NCBI GenBank assembly: GCA_020633975.1
Contig: JACKCR010000008.1
Coordinates: 124,001-188,000 of the forward strand
Reading direction: 5' to 3'
DNA length: 64,000 bases
Source: Candidatus Eiseniibacteriota bacterium
GTDB lineage: Bacteria > Eisenbacteria > RBG-16-71-46 > CAIMUX01
Shown here: positions 14,591-25,763 of the stretch, piece after piece
How the letters are laid out: each line of letters begins with the position of its first letter
Numbering within the stretch: position 1 is the first letter of the stretch
Position numbers and translations under genes: made by a program
The notes under the pieces: model-generated
What the model was told of the DNA's origin: nothing
Database searches by the model: none
Seen by the model: only the letters and a program-made list of their open reading frames with translations

Positions 14591-15406
14591 CTACAGACCC
14601 TTGTAGAGACCCCCGTCGACGAGGATCGTCTGGCCGGTGATCATCGTGTTGGAGGGAGACGCGAGGAACGCTGCGACCTTTCCCAACTCTCGTGGATCTC
14701 CGTACCGCCCGATCGGGATCTGGGCCTTCCGTTGGGCACGAACCTCGTCGATCGGGATGCCTTGCCTCTGCGCGGTCGCCTGGTCGAGCTCGATGAGTCG
14801 ATCGGTGTCGAACATTCCGGGCGCGAGGTTGTTGACGAGGATTCCTTTGGCCGCGTACTCCTGCGCGAGCGTCTTCGTGAGTCCGACGAGTCCAGCGCGG
14901 AAGGTGTTGGAGAGGACGAGTCCGTCAATCGGCTGGCGGGAGGAGACGGACGTCACTGCGAGTACGCGCGCGCAGTCGCTCTTCTCGAGTTCGGGGAGCG
15001 CGGCGCGGAACATCCGCACGTACGCACGGACGAGCTGGTCGTATCCGTTCTGCCAGGCGGCGTCGTCCATGTTCTCGAACCGACCCGGGGGTGGGCCGCC
15101 GATGTTCGAGACGAGGATATCGACCCCACCGAGTCGTTTCACGGCCTCCTCGATGATCTCCGTGGGCGCGGAGTCGGACTCGAGATCGGCGGCGTGGATC
15201 TCGGGCAGGGGCACGTTGTTGCCGGGGAAGCTCGCGCCTTCGTCGTTCGCGATGGCGGCGATGTGGTCACGCGCGGCTTCGAGCTTCTTCACGCTACGGC
15301 TGACGAGGAGTGTGCGTGCTCCCGCGAGCGCGAGTTCGGTGGCGATGCCGAGGCCGAGTCCTTGGCTGGCGGCGAGACAGACGGCACGGTGTCCGGCGAG
15401 ATTCAT
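14591..15406 (-). CDS. SDR-family oxidoreductase, non-classical catalytic site
   Basis: The product is 271 residues, the usual SDR length. The N-terminal cofactor motif is AASQGLGLG (12-20), a variant of TGxxxGxG. NIGGPPPG and the C-terminal ITGQTILVDGG are typical of the 3-oxoacyl-ACP-reductase-like subgroup. The usual catalytic YxxxK is replaced by SNTFRAGLVGL. Such replacement is known in a BKR-like SDR subgroup, so it may not mean loss of function. Substrate unknown. It ends exactly where the 42-bp repeat begins and starts 15 bp after the cytochrome gene stops. Confidence 0.85.
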   Translation of the reverse strand: MNLAGHRAVCLAASQGLGLGIATELALAGARTLLVSRSVKKLEAARDHIAAIANDEGASFPGNNVPLPEIHAADLESDSAPTEIIEEAVKRLGGVDILVSNIGGPPPGRFENMDDAAWQNGYDQLVRAYVRMFRAALPELEKSDCARVLAVTSVSSRQPIDGLVLSNTFRAGLVGLTKTLAQEYAAKGILVNNLAPGMFDTDRLIELDQATAQRQGIPIDEVRAQRKAQIPIGRYGDPRELGKVAAFLASPSNTMITGQTILVDGGLYKGL

Positions 15407-15421
15407 GAGTCCTCCCTGGCC

Positions 15422-16603
15422 TCAGTCGTTGAGGTTTCGGTGGCACTCCATGCAGGGCCGACCGAATCCGTGCTCGTACGCCTCCGTGTAGTGACACTTC
15501 ACGCAGAGCGAGCGTTGGTTGGGATCGGGATACGGACTGGGGATCGGATAGGAGCCGGACTCGAATCCGTCGTCGACGAGGAACTCGACGTTGGGATCCC
15601 ACCTCAGCGCATAGGGCGCGCTGGTCGCGTGCGCGCGGTGACAGGACATGCACATCACTCGACTGGGGCCGAAGGCTCCGGTGGTCGAAGTGGGGGTTCC
15701 GTTGACATCTTCGAACGGAACCTCAGGAATGTATGCGGTCTCGTAGCTTCCATCGAAGAGGCGATCGGGGCCGTCGTAGTCGTTGTAGTTCGCGCGTGCT
15801 TCCCCCGAAAGTCCGCGGTCGATGGGATGCTCGAACGTCTGGTTGAACCCTTCGTGGAATCTTCCGTGGCAGTTCGCGCACCAGTCCGCCCAACCGAAGT
15901 TGTACGCGGTGTGGAGGTCCCGAGACTCGCCCACCGCGTCGAGGGGGATCCCTTGGGCCGTCGGCGCGGGTTCAGAGAACACGAATCCGCTCGGGTCGAC
16001 CGATCCGCGTCCACGAAGCATGCGGAAGTTCTCGTTGCCGTGCGGGTCGTGGCAGCTGATACAGCCGAGGTTCGCGGACGCGTACGTCCCACCTGGGGCC
16101 GCGCCGTTCTCGGCATCGACGGGGATGCCCCAGAGTTGGCTGACGACGTTGTGCCCGCCGTGGCTTCCGTCGATCGGAGCGAGCGCACCGACGGTGTCGT
16201 TCAGGTTGTCCTCGAGGAGGAACGTGAAGTCACCGCCTCCGATCTCCGGAAGCGGCAAGAGTGGGTTGGGGCTGAGAACGGCACCGAAGGACTCGGCGTG
16301 ACACGAGAGACAGAGGTCGGTCGGATTCTCGTAGAGGAGGAGAGCTTCGATACCGAAAGGAGTGTCCGCGTTGTTTGGGATTCCGTCCTGGCTGTTGTGG
16401 GTGGTGTGACACCCGGAACAGTGGCCGACGCCGCCTTCATGGAAGGCGAAGGCTCTCTCCGAGGCACACGCGAGTGCCACCGAGAGGGTGAGGAGGAAGA
16501 CGGATAGGGTCCGGGCCGGGTCTGTCGCGGCGCATGGCCGCTCTCCGGAGGTACCGGCGCTCCGTCCGCTCAGGACGTGGCGGATAGTCACAGCATCTAT
16601 CAT
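15422..16603 (-). CDS. Seven-haem c-type cytochrome
   Basis: The product is 393 residues. Seven CxxCH motifs are visible in order: CSGCH, CLSCH, CISCH, CANCH, CMSCH, CVKCH and CMECH. A signal (LSVFLLTLSVALACASERAF) directs it to the periplasm after a rather long N-terminal region from ATG 16603. The frame is open far upstream but without cytochrome character. Likely a multihaem electron carrier; no specific oxidoreductase family recognised. It lies divergently from the DUF697 gene. Confidence 0.9.
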   Translation of the reverse strand: MIDAVTIRHVLSGRSAGTSGERPCAATDPARTLSVFLLTLSVALACASERAFAFHEGGVGHCSGCHTTHNSQDGIPNNADTPFGIEALLLYENPTDLCLSCHAESFGAVLSPNPLLPLPEIGGGDFTFLLEDNLNDTVGALAPIDGSHGGHNVVSQLWGIPVDAENGAAPGGTYASANLGCISCHDPHGNENFRMLRGRGSVDPSGFVFSEPAPTAQGIPLDAVGESRDLHTAYNFGWADWCANCHGRFHEGFNQTFEHPIDRGLSGEARANYNDYDGPDRLFDGSYETAYIPEVPFEDVNGTPTSTTGAFGPSRVMCMSCHRAHATSAPYALRWDPNVEFLVDDGFESGSYPIPSPYPDPNQRSLCVKCHYTEAYEHGFGRPCMECHRNLND

Positions 16604-16975
16604 CCGCGTTTTGGGTGCCTTGGGGCCATAGCGGTTATCCGTAGGTTGTGGATCGGAAAATGTTCCAGAACTCCCGGTCCCGCGCCCTAACCTCAAGCTG
16701 ACAGGCAACTTAGGGTCGCTCGAACGCCTCAATCGGACTCTTTGGCAACTTTCTGCGCCGTAATGACTTGGGAGGAGCGGAACATTTTCCGCGCCACAAC
16801 CCCCGGGCCCCACACCGCCCTCGTGACCTACCCAGGGGCCCAGGTGTCCAACAATAGGTTGCGGTCGACCACCTCCCGGCCAGACTCTGGAGCCAACAGG
16901 CGGAGACTCGATAGTACCAATGGAATAGGGGCCACACATCCGACTGATCGGCCCAATACGAGAGGTCCTATCTAT
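16604..16975. promoter_or_regulatory. Divergent intergenic region with a 13-bp inverted repeat
   Basis: The 372 bp between two divergent genes contains no gene. CGGAAAATGTTCC at 16654-16666 and its exact reverse complement GGAACATTTTCCG at 16779-16791 are 112 bp apart. Each sits nearer one of the two genes, which would suit paired operators or a shared regulator. No promoter boxes could be assigned with confidence. Confidence 0.5.
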
Positions 16976-18220
16976 ATGAATACCCTGCGGAACATACTCC
17001 TGCCGGTCGGGATCGGCCTCGGGCTTCTGGCCCTGCTGGGGGTCCTCGGTTCCACGCTGTTCCTCTTCCGCGAGGCTTCCGAAGTCCACCCGGTGCTGGG
17101 GTGGGCGGTGGTTGCCATCCTGCTGGTCGCGCTCTACTTCCTCATCCTCGCACCGACGCTCCGGATCCTGGCGCTTCCCAAGGCGATCCGTCGGCCGACC
17201 GAGTCGGTGGGTCCGGAGTGGACGAGGTACCTCGAGCGTTACGCGGACCGTCTCCTCCGGAACCCGAAGCTGGCGGACTGGCCGGATCTCAACGATCTGC
17301 GGGTCGCTCGGTCGACGAACGATGGGGTGGGTCTGGAACCTGCCATGAACGCGGCGATCCGGCAGCTGGACAAGCTCGCGAACGAGGCGATCAAGCGGCA
17401 TGCGGCGGCGGTGTTCGTCGCGACGGGGGCGTCCCAGAGTGGACGTCTCGACATCGGGATCGTCCTGTCGACGCAGATCCGGATGATCAAGGAGATCGCG
17501 GAGATCTACTACCAGCGTCCGGGCCCTCGCGAACTGTGGTCACTCTACTCGAACGTGGGCGGCTCGGCGTTCCTCGCCGGAGAGATCCAGGACAGTGAGG
17601 TGCTCGCGGTCCTCGGGGCACCGGTGTCGGCGGCGCTTTCTGGGTTCGTACCGGTGCGCGGGACGGCGCCGCTCATCTCGCTTCTCGTCTCGGCGCTTCT
17701 CGATGGTTCGGCGAACGCTCTCCTCACGCTGCGGGTGGGGATCATCGCGAGGAAGCACTGTGCGGTTCGGGTGGACGAACCGAAGAACGTTCTCGCTCGG
17801 AGTGCGTCGGCCGAAGCTGCGGTCATGCTCGGGGGAGTCGTCGCAGCGGGTGCAAACCGGATCGCGGCCGCGACCCGGAAGTTGGTGGTCAAGTCGACGG
17901 TCCACGCGCCGCAGACGGCGGCGAAGGGTGCGGTGGACGCGGGCACGGCGGTGGTCGGCGGAATCGCGAAGGCGGCGACTCGGGCCGGGAACAAGGCCTG
18001 GCGAGTCTCGCGCGATACCTTCCGGCAGATCGCCGGTGTGGGGCCGGCCGCCAGCGGAGAGATGGGCGAACTCGTCCCGGGCGCCACAGGCAGTCCGGGA
18101 GTCTCGATGGCTGCGCCTCTGGACGAGTCGTCGACAGAGGCACCGGGCACCGACCCGGATGTGATCCTTCGCGATACGGCTACGTTCTGGGAGAGAGTTG
18201 CCTCGATCCTGGCCCCGTAG
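16976..18220 (+). CDS. DUF697-family membrane protein
   Basis: The product is 414 residues from ATG 16976; the open frame begins earlier but the protein-like part starts here. Two N-terminal membrane segments lie at about 5-30 and 42-62. A cytoplasmic region follows with DUF697-type features: SGRLDIGIVLSTQIRMIKEI, EIYYQRPGPRELWSLYSNVG, then two more hydrophobic stretches. The C-terminus is Ala/Gly-rich. The function of DUF697 proteins is not known; some occur with GTPases. Confidence 0.75.
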   Translation: MNTLRNILLPVGIGLGLLALLGVLGSTLFLFREASEVHPVLGWAVVAILLVALYFLILAPTLRILALPKAIRRPTESVGPEWTRYLERYADRLLRNPKLADWPDLNDLRVARSTNDGVGLEPAMNAAIRQLDKLANEAIKRHAAAVFVATGASQSGRLDIGIVLSTQIRMIKEIAEIYYQRPGPRELWSLYSNVGGSAFLAGEIQDSEVLAVLGAPVSAALSGFVPVRGTAPLISLLVSALLDGSANALLTLRVGIIARKHCAVRVDEPKNVLARSASAEAAVMLGGVVAAGANRIAAATRKLVVKSTVHAPQTAAKGAVDAGTAVVGGIAKAATRAGNKAWRVSRDTFRQIAGVGPAASGEMGELVPGATGSPGVSMAAPLDESSTEAPGTDPDVILRDTATFWERVASILAP

Positions 18221-18372
18221 CAGGGCCTGGGTTCTCGCCCCTAGCCAGACCCGGACGTTCTTAGGGTTCATTTAGGATTCTGGGAAGACGTACTTAGCAA
18301 CCTTGGGCCATTCGAATTCGTACTGTTCCATGAGTCGCAGGCAGAACGCCGCGACGAAAGGAAGGGTGACGA

Positions 18373-18960
18373 ATGACGCGAGTGGATCTCTACGGGGTCG
18401 TGCACAAGGGGCTGGTCGCCGAACTGTTCGAGGTGACTGCGCTCGCCGCGCGGACGGACTTCTCCGACACCGATGCCGCAGCCCGAACTCTCGTACGGAT
18501 CCGTGGGCTTCTCAGCCTCCTCCGGGAACAGGTCGATGCCCAGACGACGTTCCTCCTTCCCGAGCTCGACCGGATCTCCCCTGTCATCGCGTCCGACATC
18601 CGCTCCGATCATGTCCGTCTCCGCGGACTGGAGCAGACGATCGACGCCCTGGTCGCACGCGCCGAAGGTGCCCCGGAGCGGGAGATGCGTTCGTACGGAT
18701 ACCGGATCCACGCACAACTGCGGCGTCTGACCGCGGAGCACCTCCTCCACATGGAGCGCGAGGAGACGACTGTCAACCGCGCTCTCTGGGCACACAGGAC
18801 CGACGACGAACTGCGTGCCATCCGGACGGAGATGATCTCATCGCTCGCGGAACCTTGTCTCGAGGCGTGGATCACGTTGGTTTTGTCGGCCGTGAGTTCC
18901 GCGGACCGGTCGGAGATCGTGCGCGAGCTCGGGCTCGAGAACCGGGGCGCCCGCTCATGA
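18373..18960 (+). CDS. Hemerythrin-like (HHE domain) protein
   Basis: The product is 195 helical residues with His and Glu placed as in HHE cation-binding proteins: VVHKGL near the start, SDHVRLRGLEQ in the middle, HAQLRRLTAEHLLHMEREE near 115-135. Such proteins bind a di-iron centre and O2 or NO. No signal peptide, so cytoplasmic. Its stop overlaps the start of the following di-haem cytochrome (ATGA), implying coupled expression. Confidence 0.82.
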   Translation: MTRVDLYGVVHKGLVAELFEVTALAARTDFSDTDAAARTLVRIRGLLSLLREQVDAQTTFLLPELDRISPVIASDIRSDHVRLRGLEQTIDALVARAEGAPEREMRSYGYRIHAQLRRLTAEHLLHMEREETTVNRALWAHRTDDELRAIRTEMISSLAEPCLEAWITLVLSAVSSADRSEIVRELGLENRGARS

Positions 18961-20264
18961 ATCTGCGTAGCCGCATGCAGAGCGAGGCCTCTGCCCACAC
19001 GACTGCCGGTTCCCACAGACCGGATCCGCTCGTCGTTCTGATCCTGATCGCGTTCGTCGTGGGAGCGTTCGTCCTCGGACCTCTCGTCCTGGACGCACGT
19101 GCGAACGAGCCCGGAACGCAGGTTCGGAGCATCGGACCGGATGGCGTCGCGCCGGAACGCCTCTCCGAGACGGGCCTCTACTCGGATGTAGCGTCTCGAG
19201 CAATCGCCCCGTCGAACCGTCCCTACACGCCGCAGTATCCGCTCTGGTCGGACGGCGCGACGAAGCGTCGTTGGGTGCATCTTCCGGAAGGCGCCACGAT
19301 CGACGCGTCGAACCCGGACGCCTGGGAGTTCCCGGTGGGAACGAAGTTCTGGAAGGAGTTCGCGATCGGGAACGCGCTGGAGACGCGCTACCTGGAGCGT
19401 CGGGAAGACGGTTGGGTGTTCGCGGCCTACGCGTGGAATGCCGACGGGACGGACGCGGTGCTCGTGCCGTCGCGAGGCACGGTACTGCAGGTGTACGCGA
19501 CGGCGGGCGATCTCGCGCCTGCGTCGGGCTCGTCGACGACGCCGTCGTCGTCCTGGGACGTGCCCTCGTTCTGCGACTGTCTCGCGTGTCACGAGGGTCG
19601 CCCGGAGCGTGTGCTCGGGTTCACGGCGCTTCAGCTCTCGACGGATCGGGATCCGTTCGCGCCGCACGCGGCATCGCCTGAATCGGGATCCATCGACTTG
19701 GCGGGTTTGCTCGAGCTGGGACTGCTGACTAGCGCCCCGAGCGGATGGCCACATCGGATGCCGCGGATCGAGGCGCGTTCGGCGAACGAACGGGCGACGC
19801 TCGGCTATCTCTACGGCAACTGCTCCATGTGTCACAACGAGACCGGACCACTCGCCGAACTGCAGATGTCATTCGATGTTCCGTCGATTGGAAGTGATGT
19901 CCCGGCGGCGATCCGGACGGTGGTGGGGACACAAACGATAGGCGGAACGAGCGGAAGTCTGCGCATCTCCCCCGGCGACGCGGGAGCGAGCTGGCTGCTC
20001 ACACGAATGGCCTCGAGGAGTCAGAGTCTCCAAATGCCTCCGCTCGGAACGCACGAGCCGGACTCGGTCGCGATCGAACGGATTGCGCGATGGATCCGTG
20101 ATGACCTCGTCTCGCCGATCGAGTCGCCGCCCGAGTCCCCGAAGGTGTTGCCGCGCGGGTCCCCAGACGAGTTGCCGCTCGAGTCCCCGGACGAGTCGCC
20201 GCCCGAGGCGCACTTGATCGGGGTCGACATGGATCACGCGGAGGCGCACCCCGCCGGCCCGTGA
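18957..20264 (+). CDS. Di-haem c-type cytochrome (SO2930-like)
   Basis: The product is 435 residues. An N-terminal membrane anchor or signal ([20 protein letters not shown]) is followed by [19 protein letters not shown] and [11 protein letters not shown], sequences typical of the SO2930 family of di-haem cytochromes. Haem motifs are CLACH and CSMCH. The last 40 residues are a low-complexity Pro/Glu/Ser tail with repeated ESPxESP units. The start overlaps the stop of the hemerythrin-like gene by 4 nt. Confidence 0.85.
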   Translation: MNLRSRMQSEASAHTTAGSHRPDPLVVLILIAFVVGAFVLGPLVLDARANEPGTQVRSIGPDGVAPERLSETGLYSDVASRAIAPSNRPYTPQYPLWSDGATKRRWVHLPEGATIDASNPDAWEFPVGTKFWKEFAIGNALETRYLERREDGWVFAAYAWNADGTDAVLVPSRGTVLQVYATAGDLAPASGSSTTPSSSWDVPSFCDCLACHEGRPERVLGFTALQLSTDRDPFAPHAASPESGSIDLAGLLELGLLTSAPSGWPHRMPRIEARSANERATLGYLYGNCSMCHNETGPLAELQMSFDVPSIGSDVPAAIRTVVGTQTIGGTSGSLRISPGDAGASWLLTRMASRSQSLQMPPLGTHEPDSVAIERIARWIRDDLVSPIESPPESPKVLPRGSPDELPLESPDESPPEAHLIGVDMDHAEAHPAGP

Positions 20265-20497
20265 CCTTTGCCTTTGAGTCGCGCGACAAGAAGGCCTGAT
20301 CGAAGTCTGTCCATCGGAGCGCGGACTCGATCCAACACGAACACACCAACGATCTGACACGCCTGTGGAGTCCGAGACCTCTTGGGAGCCACGGGTTCGG
20401 CGAAGCCTTGCCCATGACGAAACCGATGACCTCAACGACCACGAAGAACGAACCCACGAGAACGAACCACGAAGAACGAATCGAAGGAGAACGAATC

Positions 20498-21079
20498 ATG
20501 AACCGCAATCGAATCGCACTGCTCTACGTCGCTGCTCTCTGGATGGTGGGCGTCTCTGTCGCGGAAGCCGCACCGGTGGACACGAAGGACGCGATCGTCA
20601 TCGAACGGGGTCGGTATCTCACGACCGCTGGCGGATGCGGCGACTGCCACACGCCGCTCAAGATGGGAGAGCGGGGACCGGAACCGGACATGTCACGGAT
20701 GCTCTCCGGTCACCCGGAGTATCTGCAGATGCCGGCGGCCCCGGCCCTGCCGGAAGGGCCGTGGATGGTGGTGTCGTCGGCGACGAACACGGCTTGGGCC
20801 GGGCCGTGGGGTACCAGCTTCGTCGCAAACATCACGCCGGACATGGAGACGGGCATCGGCAAGTGGTCGGCGGACGACTTCATCTACACCATCCGTTCGG
20901 GACGTCACCTCGGACGGGGTCGACAGATCCTTCCTCCGATGCCGGTCCCGGCCATACAGAACCTGACGGACGAAGACCTCACCGCGATCTACGCCTACCT
21001 CATGACCGTCCCGCCGATCGAGAACCACGTACCGGTGCCGATCGCCCCGGGTGCCGCCGTGGTCGCAGTCGGGAACTAG
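20498..21079 (+). CDS. Mono-haem c-type cytochrome
   Basis: The product is 193 residues from ATG 20498, with GAAGGAGA about 9 nt upstream. Signal peptide RIALLYVAALWMVGVSVAEA, then CGDCH as the only haem site, and a late Met-rich region (ILPPMPVPA) that could supply the distal ligand. Resembles cytochromes paired with alcohol or sugar dehydrogenases, but no dehydrogenase is nearby. The leader at 20430-20497 has repeated GAACGAA units. Confidence 0.85.
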   Translation: MNRNRIALLYVAALWMVGVSVAEAAPVDTKDAIVIERGRYLTTAGGCGDCHTPLKMGERGPEPDMSRMLSGHPEYLQMPAAPALPEGPWMVVSSATNTAWAGPWGTSFVANITPDMETGIGKWSADDFIYTIRSGRHLGRGRQILPPMPVPAIQNLTDEDLTAIYAYLMTVPPIENHVPVPIAPGAAVVAVGN

Positions 21080-21109
21080 GCATCTCCAACGCGCCCCAAG
21101 GGGTGGGCC

Positions 21110-21138
21110 GCCGGGTGGGAGTTCGACTTCCACCCGGC
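21110..21138 (+). terminator. Possible terminator hairpin
   Basis: GCCGGGTGG and CCACCCGGC form a 9-bp stem 30 bp after the cytochrome stop codon. The T-run after it is weak, so intrinsic termination is uncertain. Confidence 0.4.
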
Positions 21139-21226
21139 ACTCCTGTCTAGGGCCTGAACGGAGTTTCCAGTATCCAACGTCGGCCGGACGGCCCTAGACT
21201 CTTCGCACACACGGAAGCCGCAATCC

Positions 21227-21700
21227 ATGATCCCCCCGGAGCTGTTCGAGTTCATCGAATCGGGTGTCTCCGTCCTCGTCGGGACGCGAGATGCGCGTCT
21301 GTTCCCCGACGGCTGTCGCGCGATCGGTGCTCGCGTGGAGGACAACGGCGCAGGACTGACTGTTTTCCTTCCGGACGCCACGTCGGCCGGAGTTCGCGCA
21401 AACCTGGAAGACAACCGACGCATCGCGATCGGATTCTCCCGTCCTGCCGATCATCGCACCATCCAGATCAAAGGCGCGGTGACCCGTCTCCACCTGGCGG
21501 ACGACCGGGACCGGGAATGCATCGACCGTTACCGGGTCAACCTCGACGAGAGTTGGTCGATGGTGGGAGTTCCGTCGCGGTTCACCGAACGAGCAGCGCA
21601 TTGGCCCGCCTGGTCTGCGTTCGTTCGGGTGGAAGGCATTTTCCTCCAGACCCCAGGGCCAGGAGCCGGAGCGCCGCTTGGCCAGGAGAGCCCGAAGTGA
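21227..21700 (+). CDS. PNPOx-like flavin-binding split-barrel protein
   Basis: The product is 157 residues. The fold is suggested by the N-terminal helix ELFEFIESGVSVLVGTRDA, a following barrel strand (LTVFLPDATSAGVRANLEDN) and a TIQIKGAVTRL strand, typical of pyridoxamine-phosphate-oxidase-like FMN or haem-binding proteins. Substrate unknown. Its TGA overlaps the GTG start of the next gene, which has the same fold at its N-terminus. Confidence 0.75.
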   Translation: MIPPELFEFIESGVSVLVGTRDARLFPDGCRAIGARVEDNGAGLTVFLPDATSAGVRANLEDNRRIAIGFSRPADHRTIQIKGAVTRLHLADDRDRECIDRYRVNLDESWSMVGVPSRFTERAAHWPAWSAFVRVEGIFLQTPGPGAGAPLGQESPK

Positions 21701-23288
21701 GCGGAGCGAGCGCGAGGCTAGAGGATCTCTCTGCCTGCTTCCAGGGCATCATCCCGGCGATCATCGCCACCTGTAGCGCGGACGGCGAACCAAACGTCAC
21801 GTATCTCTCCCAGGTCTACTACGTGGACAGTCGACACGTCGCGCTCTCGTGTCAGTTCTTCAACAAGACGAGGCGGAACGTCGATGAGAATCCGTACGCG
21901 ACCGTGCTCGTCCACCATCCGGTCGACTTCGAACTGTGGCGGCTTCGTCTTCGCTTCCAGCATTGCGAGACGGAAGGCGAGCTGTTCGAGCGGATGTCGA
22001 TGCGGATCCAGGTGATCGCGTCCCACACGGGGATGTCGGGCGTGTTCCGCCTTCTCTCCTCGGACGTCTACGAAGTGCTTTCGGTCGAGCGAATGGAAGG
22101 ATTCCTAGCTCCGGCCGAGTCGGAGCTGGACCTCGCACCGCCGGTTTCCTCAGGGCCTCTCACCGAACTCCGTGGCGTTCAGCTCGTCTCCGGACGGATT
22201 GCACGCGCGCCCGATCTCGACAGTCTGCTGCGCGGCGCGTTGGAGGCACTCGACGAGACGCTCGGCTTCTCCCACTCCATGATCCTCGTGCCGGACGATC
22301 GGGGCGACCGTCTCGTCACGATCGCGACCCGCGGCTACGGCACCGTCGGCACGACGGCGGAGGCGATGGGTCGTGCCGATGCGGACACGAGGGAGAGTGA
22401 CGTGCTCGGAGCGGACACCCACTCGAGAGGCGGCACGGGTGCTGAAGTCACCCTGGGTGGCGGTATCGGCGCCGAGGTCACGGTGGGTGGCGGTATCGGC
22501 GCCGAGGTCCAAGTAGGAGACGGCACGATCGGAACGGCGGCGGAACATCGTCACATGATCAAGGTGACGGGAATGGGATCGGAACTTCGCTACGGCCGCG
22601 CGATCCGCGACCGGATCGAGGAGTGCGGAGACGCGGAGGGTCTCAGCGCCGAGATCCCGCTTCCCGGACTGCCGGACGCACAGGCCCAGCTCGCACTTCC
22701 GCTTCTCGCCCGGGACCGATTGGTCGGGGTGATCGCGGTCGAGAGCGAGGACCCTCTCGCCTTCGACGAGTGGGACGAAGCCTTCCTCCAGATCCTCGCC
22801 AACCAGATCGCACTCGGCATCGACCGGATGCAGGACGAGGAGGAGCAGGACTCGGGAGACGGAGAGGATGCGGGGACGAAGGCAGAGACGGAGGTAGAGA
22901 CGAAGTCTCAGAGCACATCCACGCCCACAGCCGCCACGCCGGTCACCGCTCCGGATCGTTCCCTCGAAACCCACCACGCCTTCGTCTACTATCCGAACGA
23001 CGATTGTGTCTTCGTCGACGGGGAGTATCTCATCCGCAACGTACCGGGAAAGATCCTCTGGAAGCTGCTTCGGGAGTTCGACGAGAGTGGCCGCACGGAG
23101 TTCACGAACCGGGAGCTTCGGCTCGACGAATCCCTCGGCCTGCCCCCGGTGAAGGACAACCTCGAGGCCCGTCTCATCCTCCTGAGGAAGCGGCTCGTCG
23201 CGCGCTGTCCGGGAGTTCGGCTCGTTCCAGTGCGGCGCGGACGGTTCGCGCTCGAGATCGACGGCGCCATCACCCTCGAAGAGAAAGA

Positions 23289-23301
<13 letters not shown>
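21697..23301 (+). CDS. PNPOx-GAF-winged-helix fusion protein
   Basis: The product is 534 residues from GTG 21697 (GTGA overlap with the previous gene). Order of parts: a PNPOx-like barrel (about 10-140; IIPAIIATCSADGEPNVTYL), a GAF domain (about 165-385) and an acidic linker. A C-terminal region then follows (HHAFVYYPNDDCVFVDGEYL, IPRPAPG-like loop, LILLRKRL) like an OmpR-type winged helix. The GAF domain is interrupted by a Gly-rich insert of 10-residue repeats coded at 22426-22527. Likely a cytoplasmic redox or ligand-responsive regulator; target unknown. Confidence 0.75.
22426..22527 (+). repeat. 30-bp in-frame tandem repeat inside the GAF domain
   Basis: The unit GGTGGCGGTATCGGCGCCGA (first 20 bases) recurs at 22456 and 22486, with degenerate copies on both sides. 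It encodes GGGIGAEVTV-like decapeptides. Confidence 0.8.
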
Positions 23302-24587
<1,286 letters not shown>

Positions 24588-24781
24588 GGTTCCTTTCTGT
24601 GCGGCGAGTGCTCCTCCGTTCGCATCCGGTGTGAGCAAAGGCCACCTTGGCACCACCCATCGTCTGGCCAGGCACGCGTGCACGTCGATCAAGTGGTCGC
24701 CACGGCGCGGCGGTTGCCGCGAACTGATGGTGGAGCTACACTCTTCGGTCGCCATTCGACTCGGAACCTCGGGAGGCCGCA

Positions 24782-25684
24782 ATGTCCGCAGCTCGTAACG
24801 TCGGCATTGGAGTGGTGGGACTTCTCTTCCTCGTCGGAGTCCTGCTCGCCGGTGTCTTCTTCCTCAGCAACGGCAAGTTGACGAAGACGTACCCGGCTTC
24901 GGCCGTCGATCTGTCCGTTCGAACGGACTCCGCGTCCGTCGCGCGTGGGGAGTATCTGGTCAATGCCGTCGTCGCGTGTCGCGACTGTCACGGCGAGGAT
25001 CTCGGCGGCACGTACTTCATGGACGCGGGGCCGATGGGGAAGATCGCCGCACCGAACCTCACGACGGGCCGGGGTGGTGTGAGCGGAACGTACTCGGGAC
25101 GGGACTGGGATCTCGCGATCCGTCACGGCATCGAGCCGGGTGGTCGGGGGCTTCTCTTCATGCCCTCGGAGGCGTACACACATCTGGCCGATGAAGAGGT
25201 GGAGGACATCGTCGCGTACCTGGGCTCCCTTCCGCCGGTCGATCGAGAGTTCGACTCACCGAAGCTCGGCCCGGTGACCCGGATGCTGCTCGCGACGGGA
25301 CAGCCGATCCAGTCCGCGGCGCACATCGATCACGACCAGGCACGGCCGAAGCGTGCGCCGCAGGGAGCGTCCGCGGAGAGAGGGGCGCACCTGGTCGAAG
25401 TGAGCGGGTGTCGCGCGTGTCACGGCGCGGATCTCTCGGGCGGGAAGGTACCGGGAGCCGATCCGAGCTGGCCGCCGGCCGCGAACCTCACGCCGGATCC
25501 AACGGCGTTGGGCCGGTACAACGAGACGTCGTTCGAACACGTCCTCCGTACGGGCGAGAAGCTGGACGGAAGCAAGATCGATCCGACCACGATGCCGTGG
25601 CAGGCGTACGCACAGATGGCTCCGGAGGAGACCCGGGCGATCTGGACGTACCTCCAGACCGTTCCGGCGGTGCCTACGAAGTAG
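24782..25684 (+). CDS. Di-haem c-type cytochrome, membrane-anchored
   Basis: The product is 300 residues. An N-terminal segment (VGVVGLLFLVGVLLAGVFFL without a clear cleavage site) anchors it. Two cytochrome c domains follow: CRDCH at about 68 and CRACH at about 212, each with a later Met-containing loop (LLFMPSEAY; TTMPWQAYAQM). Probably faces the periplasm as an electron carrier. It is the fourth cytochrome gene in 10 kb. Confidence 0.88.
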   Translation: MSAARNVGIGVVGLLFLVGVLLAGVFFLSNGKLTKTYPASAVDLSVRTDSASVARGEYLVNAVVACRDCHGEDLGGTYFMDAGPMGKIAAPNLTTGRGGVSGTYSGRDWDLAIRHGIEPGGRGLLFMPSEAYTHLADEEVEDIVAYLGSLPPVDREFDSPKLGPVTRMLLATGQPIQSAAHIDHDQARPKRAPQGASAERGAHLVEVSGCRACHGADLSGGKVPGADPSWPPAANLTPDPTALGRYNETSFEHVLRTGEKLDGSKIDPTTMPWQAYAQMAPEETRAIWTYLQTVPAVPTK

Positions 25685-25763
25685 CCGGACCGGCCGTGGC
25701 GCGCCAAGGCCGGCGGCGGGCCGTCTTGTGCCGCACGGTCCCGGGGAGATACTCTCCGTCCTC

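Noticed and set aside
13909-14640. Long open frames on both strands across the 42-bp repeat (13909-14547 minus, 13924-14640 plus)
   Set aside because: The 42-bp period is a multiple of three, so any stop-free unit keeps a frame open. Neither frame has a ribosome site or a recognisable domain, and the units are degenerate on both strands.
15422-17401. One 659-residue cytochrome gene
   Set aside because: Haem motifs and a signal peptide are only in the part from 16603. The upstream extension crosses a divergent promoter region and the DUF697 gene and has no protein-like composition.
18303-20264. One 653-residue protein on the plus strand
   Set aside because: The first 218 codons are the shadow of the hemerythrin-like gene in another frame. 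The cytochrome has its own ATG at 18957 overlapping that gene's stop.
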